Assembly: GCF_030128875.1 (NCBI RefSeq)
Contig: NZ_CP124620.1
Location: 2,418,001-2,482,000 of the forward strand
Direction of reading: 5' to 3'
Source: Stenotrophomonas sp. BIO128-Bstrain
GTDB taxonomy: Bacteria; Pseudomonadota; Gammaproteobacteria; Xanthomonadales; Xanthomonadaceae
DNA length: 64,000 bases
This document shows, piece by piece, positions 10,001 to 18,161 of the stretch. Both the position numbers and the translations under genes were made by a program. Within the stretch, counting starts at the first letter, position 1; the number at the start of each line of letters is the position of its first letter. The notes under the pieces were generated by a model. That model was not told the origin of the DNA, did no database searches, and saw nothing but the letters and a program-made list of their open reading frames with translations.

Positions 10001-10656
10001 TCAGCGGCCACCCGTTCGATCCCTACGCCGATGACGTCAAGGATCTGGTCGGCACCGACCTGGGCATGCTCGAGAAGCTGATCCCGCCGGCACGCCCGAG
10101 CAAGGATGGCGAGAAGCGTGCCTGGCGCCAGGAAACCCCGGTGATCCTCGCCGGCCTGGTGGTCGGGGTGCGCCGCAAGGGCGAGAGCCAGATCTTCATG
10201 CAGCTCGAAGACGGCAAGGGCCGCGTGGAGTGCAGCGCCTTCACCGATGGCCTGGCCGAGTTCGGCCACCTGATGACCAAGGACCGCATCCTGGTGGTCA
10301 AGGGCGGCCTGCGCGAAGACGAGTTCAACGGTGGCTACGCGCTGCGCATCCGCCAGGTCTGGGATTACGAAGACATCTGCGCCAACTACGCCACGCGCCT
10401 GTCGCTGCGGCTGGACCTGCGCCAGGACGGCGCCGTGTGGAACCGCATCAACGCTTTGCTCGACCGCCATCGCCCGGGCCGCACGCCGCTGCGCCTGGAC
10501 CTGCTGCTCGGCTCGGCGCAGGGCCCGGTGGCCGGCATGCTCGATGTGGCCGGTGAGATCGCCGTGCGCGTGGACAGCCAGCTGGTCGAAGCGCTGCGCG
10601 CCGACCCTGCGGTACGCACGGTGAAAGTGCGCTACAGCCCGCCCTGGGCGAACTGA
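7075..10656 (+). CDS. dnaE: DNA polymerase III alpha subunit DnaE
   Basis: DnaE is the polymerase subunit of the replicative holoenzyme. The 1193-residue chain carries an N-terminal PHP domain (LHVHTEFSLADS near residue 9). The palm has the catalytic acidic cluster PDFDIDF around residue 412, followed by the helix-hairpin-helix and beta-clamp-binding region. A C-terminal OB domain lies around residues 1020-1050 and includes a GRVECSAF segment. Length and order match the family. It follows rnhB after 203 bases in which no gene is seen, and is preceded by a weak ribosome-binding site. Confidence 0.97.
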   Translation: MSTSRFVHLHVHTEFSLADSTIRVPAKPDQADPKKAKQANLLSRAVELKLPALAVTDLNNLFALVKFYKAAETVGIKPIAGADIMIAEEGMTPWRMTLLCRDREGYLSLSRLLTRAWMEGHRPEGGVAVHPEWLKAGCHNLFALAGRDSLAGRLAGDGRHDLAEQQLADWQRVFGDGLHLELTRTGRDGEEAFNQFALQAAGQRGLPVIASNDVRFLQPEDFNAHEARVCISSGRVLDDPKRPRDYSDQQYLKSAEDMCALFADIPDAIDNTLALAERCNIEMRLGTYFLPNYPVPEDETLDSWICSESRKGLEARLEKNPLAPGKTRADYFERLEFELATIIKMGFPGYFLIVADFIQWGKNQGIPIGPGRGSGAGSLVAWALQITDLDPIPYNLLFERFLNPERVSMPDFDIDFCMDRRDEVIDYVARKYGRDRVSQIITYGTMAAKAVVRDSGRVLGFPYGLVDGVSKLIPNILGISLKDAMGEGKDSEMASPELIQRYQNEDDVRDLIDLARQLEDLTRNAGKHAGGVVIAPEPLAEFCPLFAEHDEGGRGRNPVTQFDKNDVEEIGLVKFDFLGLRTLTIIDWAVKAINKRHERAGIPPVDITALPLDDVPTYKDIFANGNTGAVFQFESSGMRRLLKDARPDRFEDLIALVSLYRPGPMDLIPSFNARKHGQEEIIYPDPRTEAILKDTYGIMVYQEQVMQMAQIVGGYSLGGADLLRRAMGKKVPAEMAKHREIFREGAAKDGVVEAKADAIFDLMEKFAGYGFNKSHAAAYALVSYQTAWLKRHYPAEFMAATLSSDMDNTDKVVGFLAEVRNLGLTVLPPRVNESAYMFEASSADTIVYGLGAIKGVGQGACEAIVEERQRGGRYASLLDFCMRAESGKLNRRTLEAMINCGAMDGLGKNRASLMLQLPEVLKATDQMAREKASGQNSLFGAPDPVTTAMQLELPEAKEWALGQLLEGERETLGFYLSGHPFDPYADDVKDLVGTDLGMLEKLIPPARPSKDGEKRAWRQETPVILAGLVVGVRRKGESQIFMQLEDGKGRVECSAFTDGLAEFGHLMTKDRILVVKGGLREDEFNGGYALRIRQVWDYEDICANYATRLSLRLDLRQDGAVWNRINALLDRHRPGRTPLRLDLLLGSAQGPVAGMLDVAGEIAVRVDSQLVEALRADPAVRTVKVRYSPPWAN

Positions 10657-10691
10657 TTCTTTTTTTTCTGTTGCAACACAGGTGTTTTGTT

Positions 10692-11564
10692 TTGATCAAG
10701 CGTTTTACCGGGCTGCTGATCGCAGCCGCTGCCCTCACCGGCTGTTCCAGCCCCGCCCAGACGTTCGAGATCGACAACCCGGGCGATACCCCGCTGACCC
10801 TGCGCATCGATGGCAACGAACTGCCGATCGCCGCGCACGCCTCGCGCCCGGTCAAGCTCAAGCCCGGTGAACATCATCTGCAGACCGAACGCCTCGGCGA
10901 CGTGCGCTTCATCGTCTACGCCAAGGGCAAGGGTGGCCTGATCAACCCGACCCTGGCCGAGTACGTGATCGCCAACGAGATCTACGTCACCGGCGAAGAC
11001 AAGCTGAGGAACTTCGGCGACCTGAACAACCAGATCGAGCTGGGCGGCGTCAACTTCGAGGGGCCGTACCAGAGTACCCACGCGCTGTTCATCGACAAGA
11101 CGTGGAACTTCGGCGTCCACGAGCCGTTCCCCGAAGAGCAGACCGTGATGCACGTGGACGCCAGCGGCGGCCGGATCAACGCCAAGATCTTCACCGCCCC
11201 GGCCTTCATCGACTATGTCGAAGACAACCTGGGCGACCCCGGCGTCTATGTGCGCCACCAGCCCAAGGGCTATGTCGCGCCCACCTACACGCTGGAAGCC
11301 GCTCCGACCGCCCTGCCTGCGCTGGACCCGGCCTTCGAGGCCCATGCCGGCCCGCTGCGCGAGCTGTACACCCGCTACCTGCATGCCACCACCGCCGATG
11401 CGCAGCTGCAGCTCCAACAGGAGGCCTTCCAGGCGCAGATGGCCTTCACCGCCGCGACCGCCACGCTGGGCTCGGGCCTGCCCAAGGAGGCCAACGAGGG
11501 CTACAACACCTTCGTGCAGACCCGCAGCAGGCTGATGGGCAGCGCGGCGTTGGTCGTGCCCTGA
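10692..11564 (+). CDS. Uncharacterised exported lipoprotein
   Basis: I do not recognise the family. The protein (about 290 residues) starts with a lysine-arginine n-region and a short hydrophobic stretch ending in a lipobox LTGC, so it should be cleaved by signal peptidase II and lipidated. The TTG at 10692 is chosen because an AGG lies nine bases upstream and it places the lipobox 17 residues from the start. The N-terminal third looks like a beta-rich domain; the last third is helical and Gln/Ala-rich. It sits between dnaE and accA, genes that are usually neighbours, and follows a run of eight T residues just after the dnaE stop. Confidence 0.75.
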   Translation: MIKRFTGLLIAAAALTGCSSPAQTFEIDNPGDTPLTLRIDGNELPIAAHASRPVKLKPGEHHLQTERLGDVRFIVYAKGKGGLINPTLAEYVIANEIYVTGEDKLRNFGDLNNQIELGGVNFEGPYQSTHALFIDKTWNFGVHEPFPEEQTVMHVDASGGRINAKIFTAPAFIDYVEDNLGDPGVYVRHQPKGYVAPTYTLEAAPTALPALDPAFEAHAGPLRELYTRYLHATTADAQLQLQQEAFQAQMAFTAATATLGSGLPKEANEGYNTFVQTRSRLMGSAALVVP

Positions 11565-11677
11565 CCTCACTGGCGCCCTTGGCCCCGCTGCGCTACCGTC
11601 GGTTTCCAGACGACGGCGTACGGGGCTTTTCGGCGCATTCGGCTACACTTTCCCTCTTTTCTTCACGACGGTTTCCG

Positions 11678-12637
11678 ATGAATCCGAACTACCTCGACTT
11701 CGAGCAACCCATCGCTGATCTGGAGGCGAAGATCCAGGAACTGCGCAGCGCCAGCGCCGGACCTGCGGTCAATGTCGAGGCCGAGGTCAATGCCCTGCAG
11801 GACAAGCTGCGGGTGCGCACCGCGCAGATCTTCCGCAACCTGACCTCCTGGCAGGTCCTGCAGCTGGCCCGGCATCCGTCCCGCCCGTACACCGAGGACT
11901 ACATCCGCATCATCTGCGATGAGTTCCAGGAACTGGCCGGCGACCGCGCCTTCGCCGACGACAAGGCGATCATCGGCGGCCTGGCCCGTATCGGCGGCCG
12001 CTCGGTGATGCTGATCGGCCATCAGAAGGGCCGCGACACCAAGGAAAAGATCAAGCGCAACTTCGGCATGCCCAAGCCGGAGGGCTACCGCAAGGCGCTG
12101 CGCCTGATGAAGATGGCCGAACGCTTCGGCCTGCCGGTGCTGACCCTGATCGACACCGCCGGTGCCTGGCCGGGCATCGACGCCGAATCGCGCGGCCAGT
12201 CCGAAGCGATCGCACGCAACCTGATGGAAATGGCCGAACTGAAGGTGCCGGTGGTCTGCACCGTGATCGGTGAAGGCGGCTCCGGTGGCGCACTGGCGCT
12301 GGGCGTGGGCGACCGCACCGTGATGCTGGAATACAGCGTCTACTCGACCATCAGCCCGGAAGGCTGCGCCTCGATCCTGTGGAAGGACCCGGCCAAGGCC
12401 AAGGATGCCGCCGAACAGCTCGGCCTGACCGCCCCGCGCCTGAAGAGCCTGGGCCTGGTGGACAAGGTCGTGCGTGAGCCCACCGGCGGCGCCCACCGCA
12501 ACCCGAACCAGATGGCCAAGCGCCTGAAGGCTGTGCTGCTCAACGAGCTGGACGTGCTGGAGAAGCTGCCCGTGGATGAGCTGCTGCAGAAGCGTTACGA
12601 GCGCCTGCGCAGCTACGGAACCTACGAAGTAGCCTGA
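11678..12637 (+). CDS. accA: Acetyl-CoA carboxylase carboxyltransferase subunit alpha
   Basis: AccA forms the carboxyltransferase half of acetyl-CoA carboxylase with AccD, making malonyl-CoA for fatty acid synthesis. The 319-residue protein has the N-terminal coiled region beginning [11 protein letters not shown], the crotonase-fold core with a [12 protein letters not shown] oxyanion segment, and the family's C-terminal helices. The ATG at 11678 starts the conserved part; the much longer frame upstream overlaps the lipoprotein gene in another phase and is spurious. Confidence 0.97.
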   Translation: MNPNYLDFEQPIADLEAKIQELRSASAGPAVNVEAEVNALQDKLRVRTAQIFRNLTSWQVLQLARHPSRPYTEDYIRIICDEFQELAGDRAFADDKAIIGGLARIGGRSVMLIGHQKGRDTKEKIKRNFGMPKPEGYRKALRLMKMAERFGLPVLTLIDTAGAWPGIDAESRGQSEAIARNLMEMAELKVPVVCTVIGEGGSGGALALGVGDRTVMLEYSVYSTISPEGCASILWKDPAKAKDAAEQLGLTAPRLKSLGLVDKVVREPTGGAHRNPNQMAKRLKAVLLNELDVLEKLPVDELLQKRYERLRSYGTYEVA

Positions 12638-12656
12638 CCGGGCTGCGGCGGAAACG

Positions 12657-12690
12657 AAAAAGCCGGACGCGCGAGCGCCCGGCTTTTTTT
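12657..12690 (+). terminator. Rho-independent terminator of accA
   Basis: An A-rich stretch, an AGCCGG...CCGGCT stem with additional inner pairing, and a run of seven T residues (12684-12690) lie 20 bases after the accA stop. This is a textbook intrinsic terminator and closes the lpx-dnaE-accA run. Confidence 0.9.
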
Positions 12691-12719
12691 GTGCTGCACG
12701 CCGGCGGCCTGGCTCGGCG

Positions 12720-12847
12720 GTAGTGCCGGCCGCTGGCCGGCTCCTCCGTTATCCGGCATCCCCGGCATCACCGTGAGCCGGCCAGCGGCCGGCACTACCC
12801 GGTTTCGCACGCGGGTCCGAGGTAATTGGCCTGCGGCCGGCACCACC
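12720..12847. repeat. Cluster of SMAG-like palindromic repeats
   Basis: A GTAG-headed palindrome at 12720-12742 and an inverted copy at 12775-12798 flank a 32-base spacer. A third, degenerate copy occupies about 12821-12847. They fill the gap between the accA terminator and the 3' end of the convergent HemJ gene. Confidence 0.8.
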
Positions 12848-12859
12848 GCTGCGGATCGC

Positions 12860-13315
12860 TTAGAACGGCTTGGCGATCACCAGCCACACCACGCCGATGA
12901 ACAGTACCAGCGGCAGTTCGTTGAACCAGCGCAGCGCGCGCGAGGACGGCAGCACCCTGCCCTTCACCGCGCCTTTCAACAGCCGGCCGGTCCACGAGTA
13001 GTACACCAGCAGCAGCACCACCAGGCCGAGCTTGGCATGCAGCCAGCCTGCCGCACCGGGGGCGACCATGGTCGGGAAGTCCGGAATCACGCGATAGCCC
13101 AGCCACAGCACCACGCCCAGGATCAGCGCAAGGCCGAACATCATGTGCCCGAACCTGTACAGGCGCAGGCCCATCAGCTGCAGCCGCTCGGTCACCGGCA
13201 ACTGGCCGGCGGTCTCGCTGAGGTTGACCAGGATCCGGGGCAGATAGAACACCGCCGCCATCCATGCCACCACGAACAGCAGGTGGAAGGTCTTGACCCA
13301 GTAATAGGACTGCAT
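12860..13315 (-). CDS. hemJ: HemJ-type protoporphyrinogen IX oxidase (CopD-like membrane protein)
   Basis: HemJ oxidises protoporphyrinogen IX to protoporphyrin IX in heme synthesis at the inner membrane. The 151-residue protein has four hydrophobic segments and opens with the family signature WVKTFHLLFVVAW, whose His (residue 11) is a predicted heme ligand, followed by FYLPRI. The start at 13315 fits this family; the frame extends further upstream, but that part is Arg/Ala-rich and unrelated. Some databases file these proteins under CopD, so the exact reaction is inferred from the motif. Confidence 0.82.
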   Translation of the reverse strand: MQSYYWVKTFHLLFVVAWMAAVFYLPRILVNLSETAGQLPVTERLQLMGLRLYRFGHMMFGLALILGVVLWLGYRVIPDFPTMVAPGAAGWLHAKLGLVVLLLVYYSWTGRLLKGAVKGRVLPSSRALRWFNELPLVLFIGVVWLVIAKPF

Positions 13316-13475
13316 GCGCTTGCTCCCGCGGCTGGCGTAGGTTGGCCGCCATTCTCGCATGCCCGGTTGCGCCGCCCCACGGGTGGCCGACGCGACCCTT
13401 CGCCGCACCCCGGCTGCGCATCCGCGGGCGTCACACCGTACGATAGGCGCCGCTTTCGCCCACGTGCAGATCCCC

Positions 13476-14072
13476 ATGGACAAAACCTACGACGCCGCCT
13501 ACTTCCAGCGCTGGTACCAGCCTGACCAGACCGGTGGCGCCGCGCGCCTGGCGCGCAAGGTGGCACTCGCCGTGGCCAGTGCCGAGTACTACCTGGAACG
13601 CCCGATCCGCAGCGTGCTGGATATCGGCTGCGGCGAAGGCGCCTGGCGTGCGCCGCTGCTCAAGCTGCGCCCGCGCGTGCAGTACCTGGGGTTCGACAGC
13701 AGCGATTACGCGGTGCATCGCTACGGCCGCAGCCGCAACCTGCACCCGGCCAGGGTCGGCGATTTCGCCTGGCTGCGTCCGTGCGCGCCGGTCGATCTGC
13801 TGATCTGTTCGGATGTGATGCACTACGTGCCCAGCCGCGAACTGCGCCCGGCCTTGGAAGGCTTCGCCGAACTCACCGCCGGCGTCGCGTTCCTGGAGGC
13901 GTTCACCGCCGAGGATGACTTCGATGGCGACCATGAAGGCTTTCAGGCCCGTCCGGCGCGCTGGTACCGCAGCCAGCTCAAGCGGGTCGGATTCACCGCG
14001 TTGGGCTCGCATTGCTGGCTGTCACCCGCACTGTCCGGGCAGGCGGCGGCACTGGAGCGCGGCGCGCCCTGA
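13476..14072 (+). CDS. SAM-dependent methyltransferase, small class I
   Basis: The protein (198 residues) contains the class I methyltransferase motif I, VLDIGCGEGAW, at about residues 44-54, then a GFDSSDYA segment that would hold the acidic ribose-binding residue, and a DLLICSDVMHYV motif resembling the post-II strand. The substrate cannot be told from the sequence. The ATG at 13476 is chosen because the extra N-terminus of the longer frame is low-complexity and overlaps the divergent hemJ promoter region. Confidence 0.85.
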   Translation: MDKTYDAAYFQRWYQPDQTGGAARLARKVALAVASAEYYLERPIRSVLDIGCGEGAWRAPLLKLRPRVQYLGFDSSDYAVHRYGRSRNLHPARVGDFAWLRPCAPVDLLICSDVMHYVPSRELRPALEGFAELTAGVAFLEAFTAEDDFDGDHEGFQARPARWYRSQLKRVGFTALGSHCWLSPALSGQAAALERGAP

Positions 14073-14092
14073 GTCTCGATAACAATTGAGAC
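14073..14092. other. Short inverted repeat upstream of phaZ
   Basis: Arms 14073-14080 and 14085-14092 pair over eight positions with one G-T wobble and a 4-base loop. It lies directly after the methyltransferase stop and 77 bases before phaZ. It could be a weak transcript-end hairpin or an operator; no T tract follows. Confidence 0.4.
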
Positions 14093-14168
14093 AGGACCCG
14101 CATTAACGCGCCCGCGCGACGGGTGCGCTATGCTGCGCGGCAACATAAGACCATACATATCGGACGTC

Positions 14169-15485
14169 ATGCTATATCAGCTGCATGAGTTGACCCGCAA
14201 CCTGCTCGCCCCGTGGGTGCACCAGGCCCAGGCCAACGCGAAGTTCTTCGCCAATCAAGGTCATTGGTGGTCGCAGATGCCCGGCGCGGATCGCCTGGCC
14301 GCTGTGAACGAGCTGTTCCACCGCATCGGCAAGGATTACGAGAAGCCCGAATGGGGCATCAACGAGATCGACGTCGAGGGCGAGCGCGTGCCGATCGTCG
14401 TCCACGAAGAGGTCAGCAAGCCGTTCTGCAAGCTGCTGCGCTTCAAGCGCCACAGCAATGAAGCCGACCAGCTGCACACCATGCTCAACCAGCCGTTCGT
14501 GCTGGTGGTGGCGCCGCTGTCCGGCCACCACGCCACGCTGTTGCGCGATACCGTGCGCACCCTGCTGCGCGACCACCGCGTGTACGTGACCGACTGGGTC
14601 GATGCGCGCATGGTGCCCGGCAGCGAAGGCGAGTTCGGGCTGGATGACTACATCGCCTATGTGCAGGAATTCATCCGCCACCTCGGCGCGGAAAAACTGC
14701 ACGTGGTCAGCGTCTGCCAGCCGACCGTGCCGGTGCTCGCCGCCGTCTCGCTGATGGCCAGCCGTGGTGAAGCCACGCCGCGTTCGCTGGTGATGATGGG
14801 CGGCCCGATCGATGCGCGTTGCAGCCCGACCGCGGTCAACAACCTGGCCACGCAGAACCCGATGTCGTGGTTCGAAAACAACGTCATCCACACCGTGCCG
14901 GCCACCTTCCCGGGTGCAGGCCGCCGCGTGTATCCCGGCTTCCTGCAGCATGCCGGTTTCCTGTCGATGAACCCGAGCCGCCATTTCAGTTCGCACTGGG
15001 ATTTCTATGCCGACCTGGTCAAGGGCGACATGGAAGATGCCGACGCGCACCGACGTTTCTACGACGAGTACAACGCTGTGCTCGACATGCCGGCCAAGTA
15101 CTACCTCGATACCATCCGCGTGGTCTTCCAGGAGTTCCTGCTGCCGCGCGGCGAGTGGTACGTGCAGGGGGAACGCGTGGATCCCAGCGCGATCACCGGC
15201 ACCGCGCTGCTGAGCATCGAAGGCGAGCTGGACGATATCGCCGGCCTTGGCCAGACCGAAGCGGCGCAGGAACTGTGCACCGGCATTCCGGCTGCGCACC
15301 GCGAGCATTTCATCGTGGAAGGCGCCGGCCATTACGGCATTTTCAGCGGCCGCCGCTGGCGCGAAACCGTCTACCCGAAGGTGCGTGATTTCTTCGCCGC
15401 CCATGCGCAGACCGTGGCCAGCAAGCCGAAGAAGGCCGCGAAGATCGCGAGCAACGTGACGCCGCTGCGGCGTAAAGCCGGCTGA
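14169..15485 (+). CDS. phaZ: Intracellular polyhydroxyalkanoate depolymerase
   Basis: This enzyme mobilises stored polyhydroxybutyrate granules. The 438-residue protein begins MLYQLHELTRNLLAPW, the conserved N-terminus of the intracellular PHB depolymerase family. It has an alpha/beta-hydrolase core in which the nucleophile elbow reads VSVCQPT, so a Cys replaces the usual Ser, as in the Ralstonia PhaZ1 type. A late GAGHYGIF segment supplies the catalytic His. No phaC synthase is present in the window. The Lys-rich C-terminal tail is typical of granule-associated enzymes. Confidence 0.88.
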   Translation: MLYQLHELTRNLLAPWVHQAQANAKFFANQGHWWSQMPGADRLAAVNELFHRIGKDYEKPEWGINEIDVEGERVPIVVHEEVSKPFCKLLRFKRHSNEADQLHTMLNQPFVLVVAPLSGHHATLLRDTVRTLLRDHRVYVTDWVDARMVPGSEGEFGLDDYIAYVQEFIRHLGAEKLHVVSVCQPTVPVLAAVSLMASRGEATPRSLVMMGGPIDARCSPTAVNNLATQNPMSWFENNVIHTVPATFPGAGRRVYPGFLQHAGFLSMNPSRHFSSHWDFYADLVKGDMEDADAHRRFYDEYNAVLDMPAKYYLDTIRVVFQEFLLPRGEWYVQGERVDPSAITGTALLSIEGELDDIAGLGQTEAAQELCTGIPAAHREHFIVEGAGHYGIFSGRRWRETVYPKVRDFFAAHAQTVASKPKKAAKIASNVTPLRRKAG

Positions 15486-15500
15486 CGCCACGGATATGCG

Positions 15501-15668
15501 GTAGTGCCGGCCGCTGGCCGGCTCCACGCGCTGCAGAACGAAAACCAGGTAGTGCCGGCCGCTGGCCGGCTGCGCTTTCATCCAGCAGCCTGGGGAGCCG
15601 GCCAGCGGCCGGCACTACCGGATCCTCGGGTTCTGCAGCGCCGGTAGGTGACGACCGTTGGTCGTCAC
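15501..15668. repeat. Four SMAG-like palindromic repeats
   Basis: Copies lie at 15501-15523 and 15549-15571 (same orientation), 15595-15618 (inverted) and 15644-15668. The last has a different stem (GACGACC type), so at least two subfamilies are mixed. The array occupies nearly the whole gap between the convergent phaZ and sensor-domain genes. Confidence 0.85.
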
Positions 15669-15690
15669 CCTCGCCATCCTCGTGTCCCGT

Positions 15691-16671
15691 TTACAACCGC
15701 ACCAGCAGATGCTTGGCCATCATCCCGTGCAGGCGGCCGATGCCGCGGGCCAGGTGCAGCGTGGCGAACAGCAGCAGCACGCCGACCACGGCCAGCAGGG
15801 GCGTGACCCAGACCGGCAGCATCTGGATGCCGTCGATGTGGATGCCCACGTAGTCGCTGGAGAACAGCGCCGCCACCGGTGCCCAGATGAAGCCGATCGA
15901 GGTCGACAGCAGCGTGGTGGCGATCGTGAAGTAGACGATGCCCAGCGGCAGCATCAGCACGAAGTACAGCAGGGTCAGCCAGGTCCGCCCGTCAGTGAAC
16001 ATGTCGCCGATGCGCTGCAGCCAAGTGCGGCTGCGGTCGGAGTACGTCGGCCGGCGCGGCATGCGCTCGCCCAGCAGCGCTTCCACTAGGCGCCCTTCCA
16101 GCAGGGACAGGCCGCGCACCGAGCCGAAGAACAACACCGCCACCGGGATGCCGATGATCAGCACCATCAGGCCCAGCGACAGCGACAGCCCGGTCACCAC
16201 CCAGGTGAAGAAGAACGTGCCGGTGGCCAGCGACAGCAGCATGTAGAACAGCGCGCCGTAGGTGCGGGCCTCCAGTGCGACACCGAAGAAGCTGGCCAGC
16301 GCAGAGCGCGGCCTGGGCGGGGCATGCGGGGGCGGTACGGCGCCCATGCCGGGGCCGCTGGGCGCGGCCTGGCGCAGGGGTGCCGCGCCGGCGCTCGGCG
16401 TGCGCAGCGCGCGGTTCACCGTGATCTCGGTTTCGCGGTAGATCTCGGCCACCTCTTCCGGCGCCCCGTAGCTGCCGGCGACATCGGCGATCACCTCGGC
16501 CTCGCTGCGGCCCGGCTGTGCGGCCAGTTCCGAGCGCAGGTATTCCTCGGCGTCGTAGAGCGCGTCCTGCACCATCGCCGGATCGGCGTCGTGCAGTGCC
16601 GCACGCAGCTGCGCCAGATACGCGGGAATGGTGGTCGGCAAGGCCCGACCGGCCACGGATTCGATGTTCAT
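15691..16671 (-). CDS. HAAS/sensor-domain membrane protein
   Basis: The 326-residue protein has an N-terminal helical domain (residues about 15-85, DUF1700/HAAS type), a Pro-rich linker, then a membrane domain of the putative-sensor family with four or more hydrophobic segments in two clusters (about 135-205 and 245-320). Such proteins are regularly encoded after a PadR repressor, as here, where the PadR stop and this start overlap as ATGA. The pair probably senses an envelope signal, but the ligand is unknown. Confidence 0.8.
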   Translation of the reverse strand: MNIESVAGRALPTTIPAYLAQLRAALHDADPAMVQDALYDAEEYLRSELAAQPGRSEAEVIADVAGSYGAPEEVAEIYRETEITVNRALRTPSAGAAPLRQAAPSGPGMGAVPPPHAPPRPRSALASFFGVALEARTYGALFYMLLSLATGTFFFTWVVTGLSLSLGLMVLIIGIPVAVLFFGSVRGLSLLEGRLVEALLGERMPRRPTYSDRSRTWLQRIGDMFTDGRTWLTLLYFVLMLPLGIVYFTIATTLLSTSIGFIWAPVAALFSSDYVGIHIDGIQMLPVWVTPLLAVVGVLLLFATLHLARGIGRLHGMMAKHLLVRL

Positions 16672-17033
16672 TCGGTTACCCCTTCCAGGACGGAATCGAC
16701 GGAATCACGGGTGGCACGCCACGCGGCGGTCCAGTGCCGGAGCACTTCGCGCCCCGTGTCATTGATGCGGTAATAGCGACGCGGCGGACCGGCCACCGAC
16801 GGTTCAACATGGCTTTCCAGCAACCCGGCCCCTTCCAGGTTGCGCAGCACCGGGTACAGCGCGCTCTGCTTGCCGCTCAGCACCCCCTCGCCGACCCGCT
16901 CCAGCTCCTTGGCGATCAGGTAGCCGTACAGCGGCTCGCCCGCCCTGGCCAGCACCGCCAGCAAGGCCAGGGAGACCGTGCCGGAGCTGAGCTCTTTCTG
17001 GAACTTCTTGAGATGGACCTCGTGGTCGCTCAT
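16668..17033 (-). CDS. PadR-family transcriptional regulator
   Basis: A 121-residue winged-helix protein with the PadR core: GTVSLALLAVLARAGEPLYGYLIAKELE, then the SALYPVLRNLEGAGLLESH recognition and wing region ending RRYYRINDTG. The start at 17033 (MSDHEVHLKK) fits the family better than the frame start nine codons upstream. It is coupled to the downstream sensor-domain gene and likely autoregulates that operon. Confidence 0.9.
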   Translation of the reverse strand: MSDHEVHLKKFQKELSSGTVSLALLAVLARAGEPLYGYLIAKELERVGEGVLSGKQSALYPVLRNLEGAGLLESHVEPSVAGPPRRYYRINDTGREVLRHWTAAWRATRDSVDSVLEGVTE

Positions 17034-17183
17034 GGCGGTCTCCGCTAGCGTGGAGTCCACACTAGTCCGAAGTTCGCTATAGCGGATGTGTCGTTAGTCA
17101 CCGTGCCGGTTGGGCAGGGCCGGGTGGCGGTGGCCGACGTGGTTCGCGCACAATCGGGGAACACCTTCCTGAACGGGTCTGCC

Positions 17184-18083
17184 ATGTCGCCACGTCGTCC
17201 TGCCCTGCTTGCCCTCGCCCTGGCATGCCTGCTGCCCCCCGGGGCCAGTGCGGCCACGCCCTACCGCAGCCCGCAGCAGATTCTGGACGCCTCGCCGGAC
17301 AGCGACTGGCGTACACCGGACCCGGCCAACCTGCTGTACATGAACCTGCCCACTGGCCGGGTCATCATCGAGCTGGCCCCGGCATTCGCGCCGCAGCATG
17401 TGGCCAACATCCAGACGCTGGCCCACGAGCACTTCTGGGATGGCGAAAGCATCTACCGTGCACAGGACAACTTCGTGGTGCAGTTCGGCGATGCCGACGC
17501 TGATGATGCCGCCAAGGCAAAGCCGCTCGGCAGCGCCAAACGCAAGCTCCCCGCCGAGTTCCAGCGCGACAGCAAGGGGCTCACGGTCAGCCTCCTGCCC
17601 GATCGTGACGGCTGGGCCGACCAGACCGGCTTTGTCGATGGCTTCCCGGTGGGACAGGACCGCAAGGACGGCAAGACCTGGCTGGCGCATTGCTATGGCG
17701 CGCTGGGCGCTGGTCGCAACAACGAGGAAGACAGCAGCATCGGTGCCGAGCTGTACGTCGTGACCGGGCAGTCACCGCGCCAGCTGGACCGCAACATCAC
17801 CCTGGTCGGCCGCGTGCTGCAGGGCATGGAGCTGCTCAGCGCGCTGCCGCGTGGACCGGCACCGATGGGCTTCTACACCGACCCGGCACAGCGCACCGCG
17901 ATCCAGTCGATCCAGCGCGCCAGCGATGTCCCGGCTGCGCAGCGACCCAGACTGCAGGTGCTGCGCACCGACTCCAGGACCTTCGCCGAGGCGACCGAAG
18001 CGCGCCGCAACCGTGTCGACGATTTCTACAAGCGCCCGGCCGGCCACATCGACCTGTGCAACATCCCGGTGCCGGTGCGCTGA
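17184..18083 (+). CDS. Exported cyclophilin-type peptidyl-prolyl isomerase
   Basis: Cyclophilins catalyse cis-trans isomerisation of prolyl bonds; this one should act in the periplasm. A signal peptide (residues 1-24, ending GASAA) precedes a cyclophilin fold with the active-site stretch [14 protein letters not shown] near residue 90. The fold has a long insertion relative to the small PpiA type, giving 299 residues. The ATG at 17184 starts the signal peptide; the upstream extension lacks support. Confidence 0.88.
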   Translation: MSPRRPALLALALACLLPPGASAATPYRSPQQILDASPDSDWRTPDPANLLYMNLPTGRVIIELAPAFAPQHVANIQTLAHEHFWDGESIYRAQDNFVVQFGDADADDAAKAKPLGSAKRKLPAEFQRDSKGLTVSLLPDRDGWADQTGFVDGFPVGQDRKDGKTWLAHCYGALGAGRNNEEDSSIGAELYVVTGQSPRQLDRNITLVGRVLQGMELLSALPRGPAPMGFYTDPAQRTAIQSIQRASDVPAAQRPRLQVLRTDSRTFAEATEARRNRVDDFYKRPAGHIDLCNIPVPVR

Positions 18084-18121
18084 GGATGAGATAACCGACG
18101 CGTCAGCGTCCGGATGCCTCG

Positions 18122-18143
18122 GTAGAGCCACCTCATGGGTGGC
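18122..18143. repeat. SMAG-like palindromic repeat
   Basis: A GTAG start followed by a GCCACC...GGTGGC stem. It lies between the convergent cyclophilin and EamA genes, where such elements usually sit. Confidence 0.65.
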
Positions 18144-18161
18144 GCACGCGGACCCGACGGC

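Noticed and set aside
15501..15668. Regularly spaced palindromes that could suggest a CRISPR array
   Set aside because: The copies alternate in orientation, have two stem types and unequal spacers; they are REP-type repeats.
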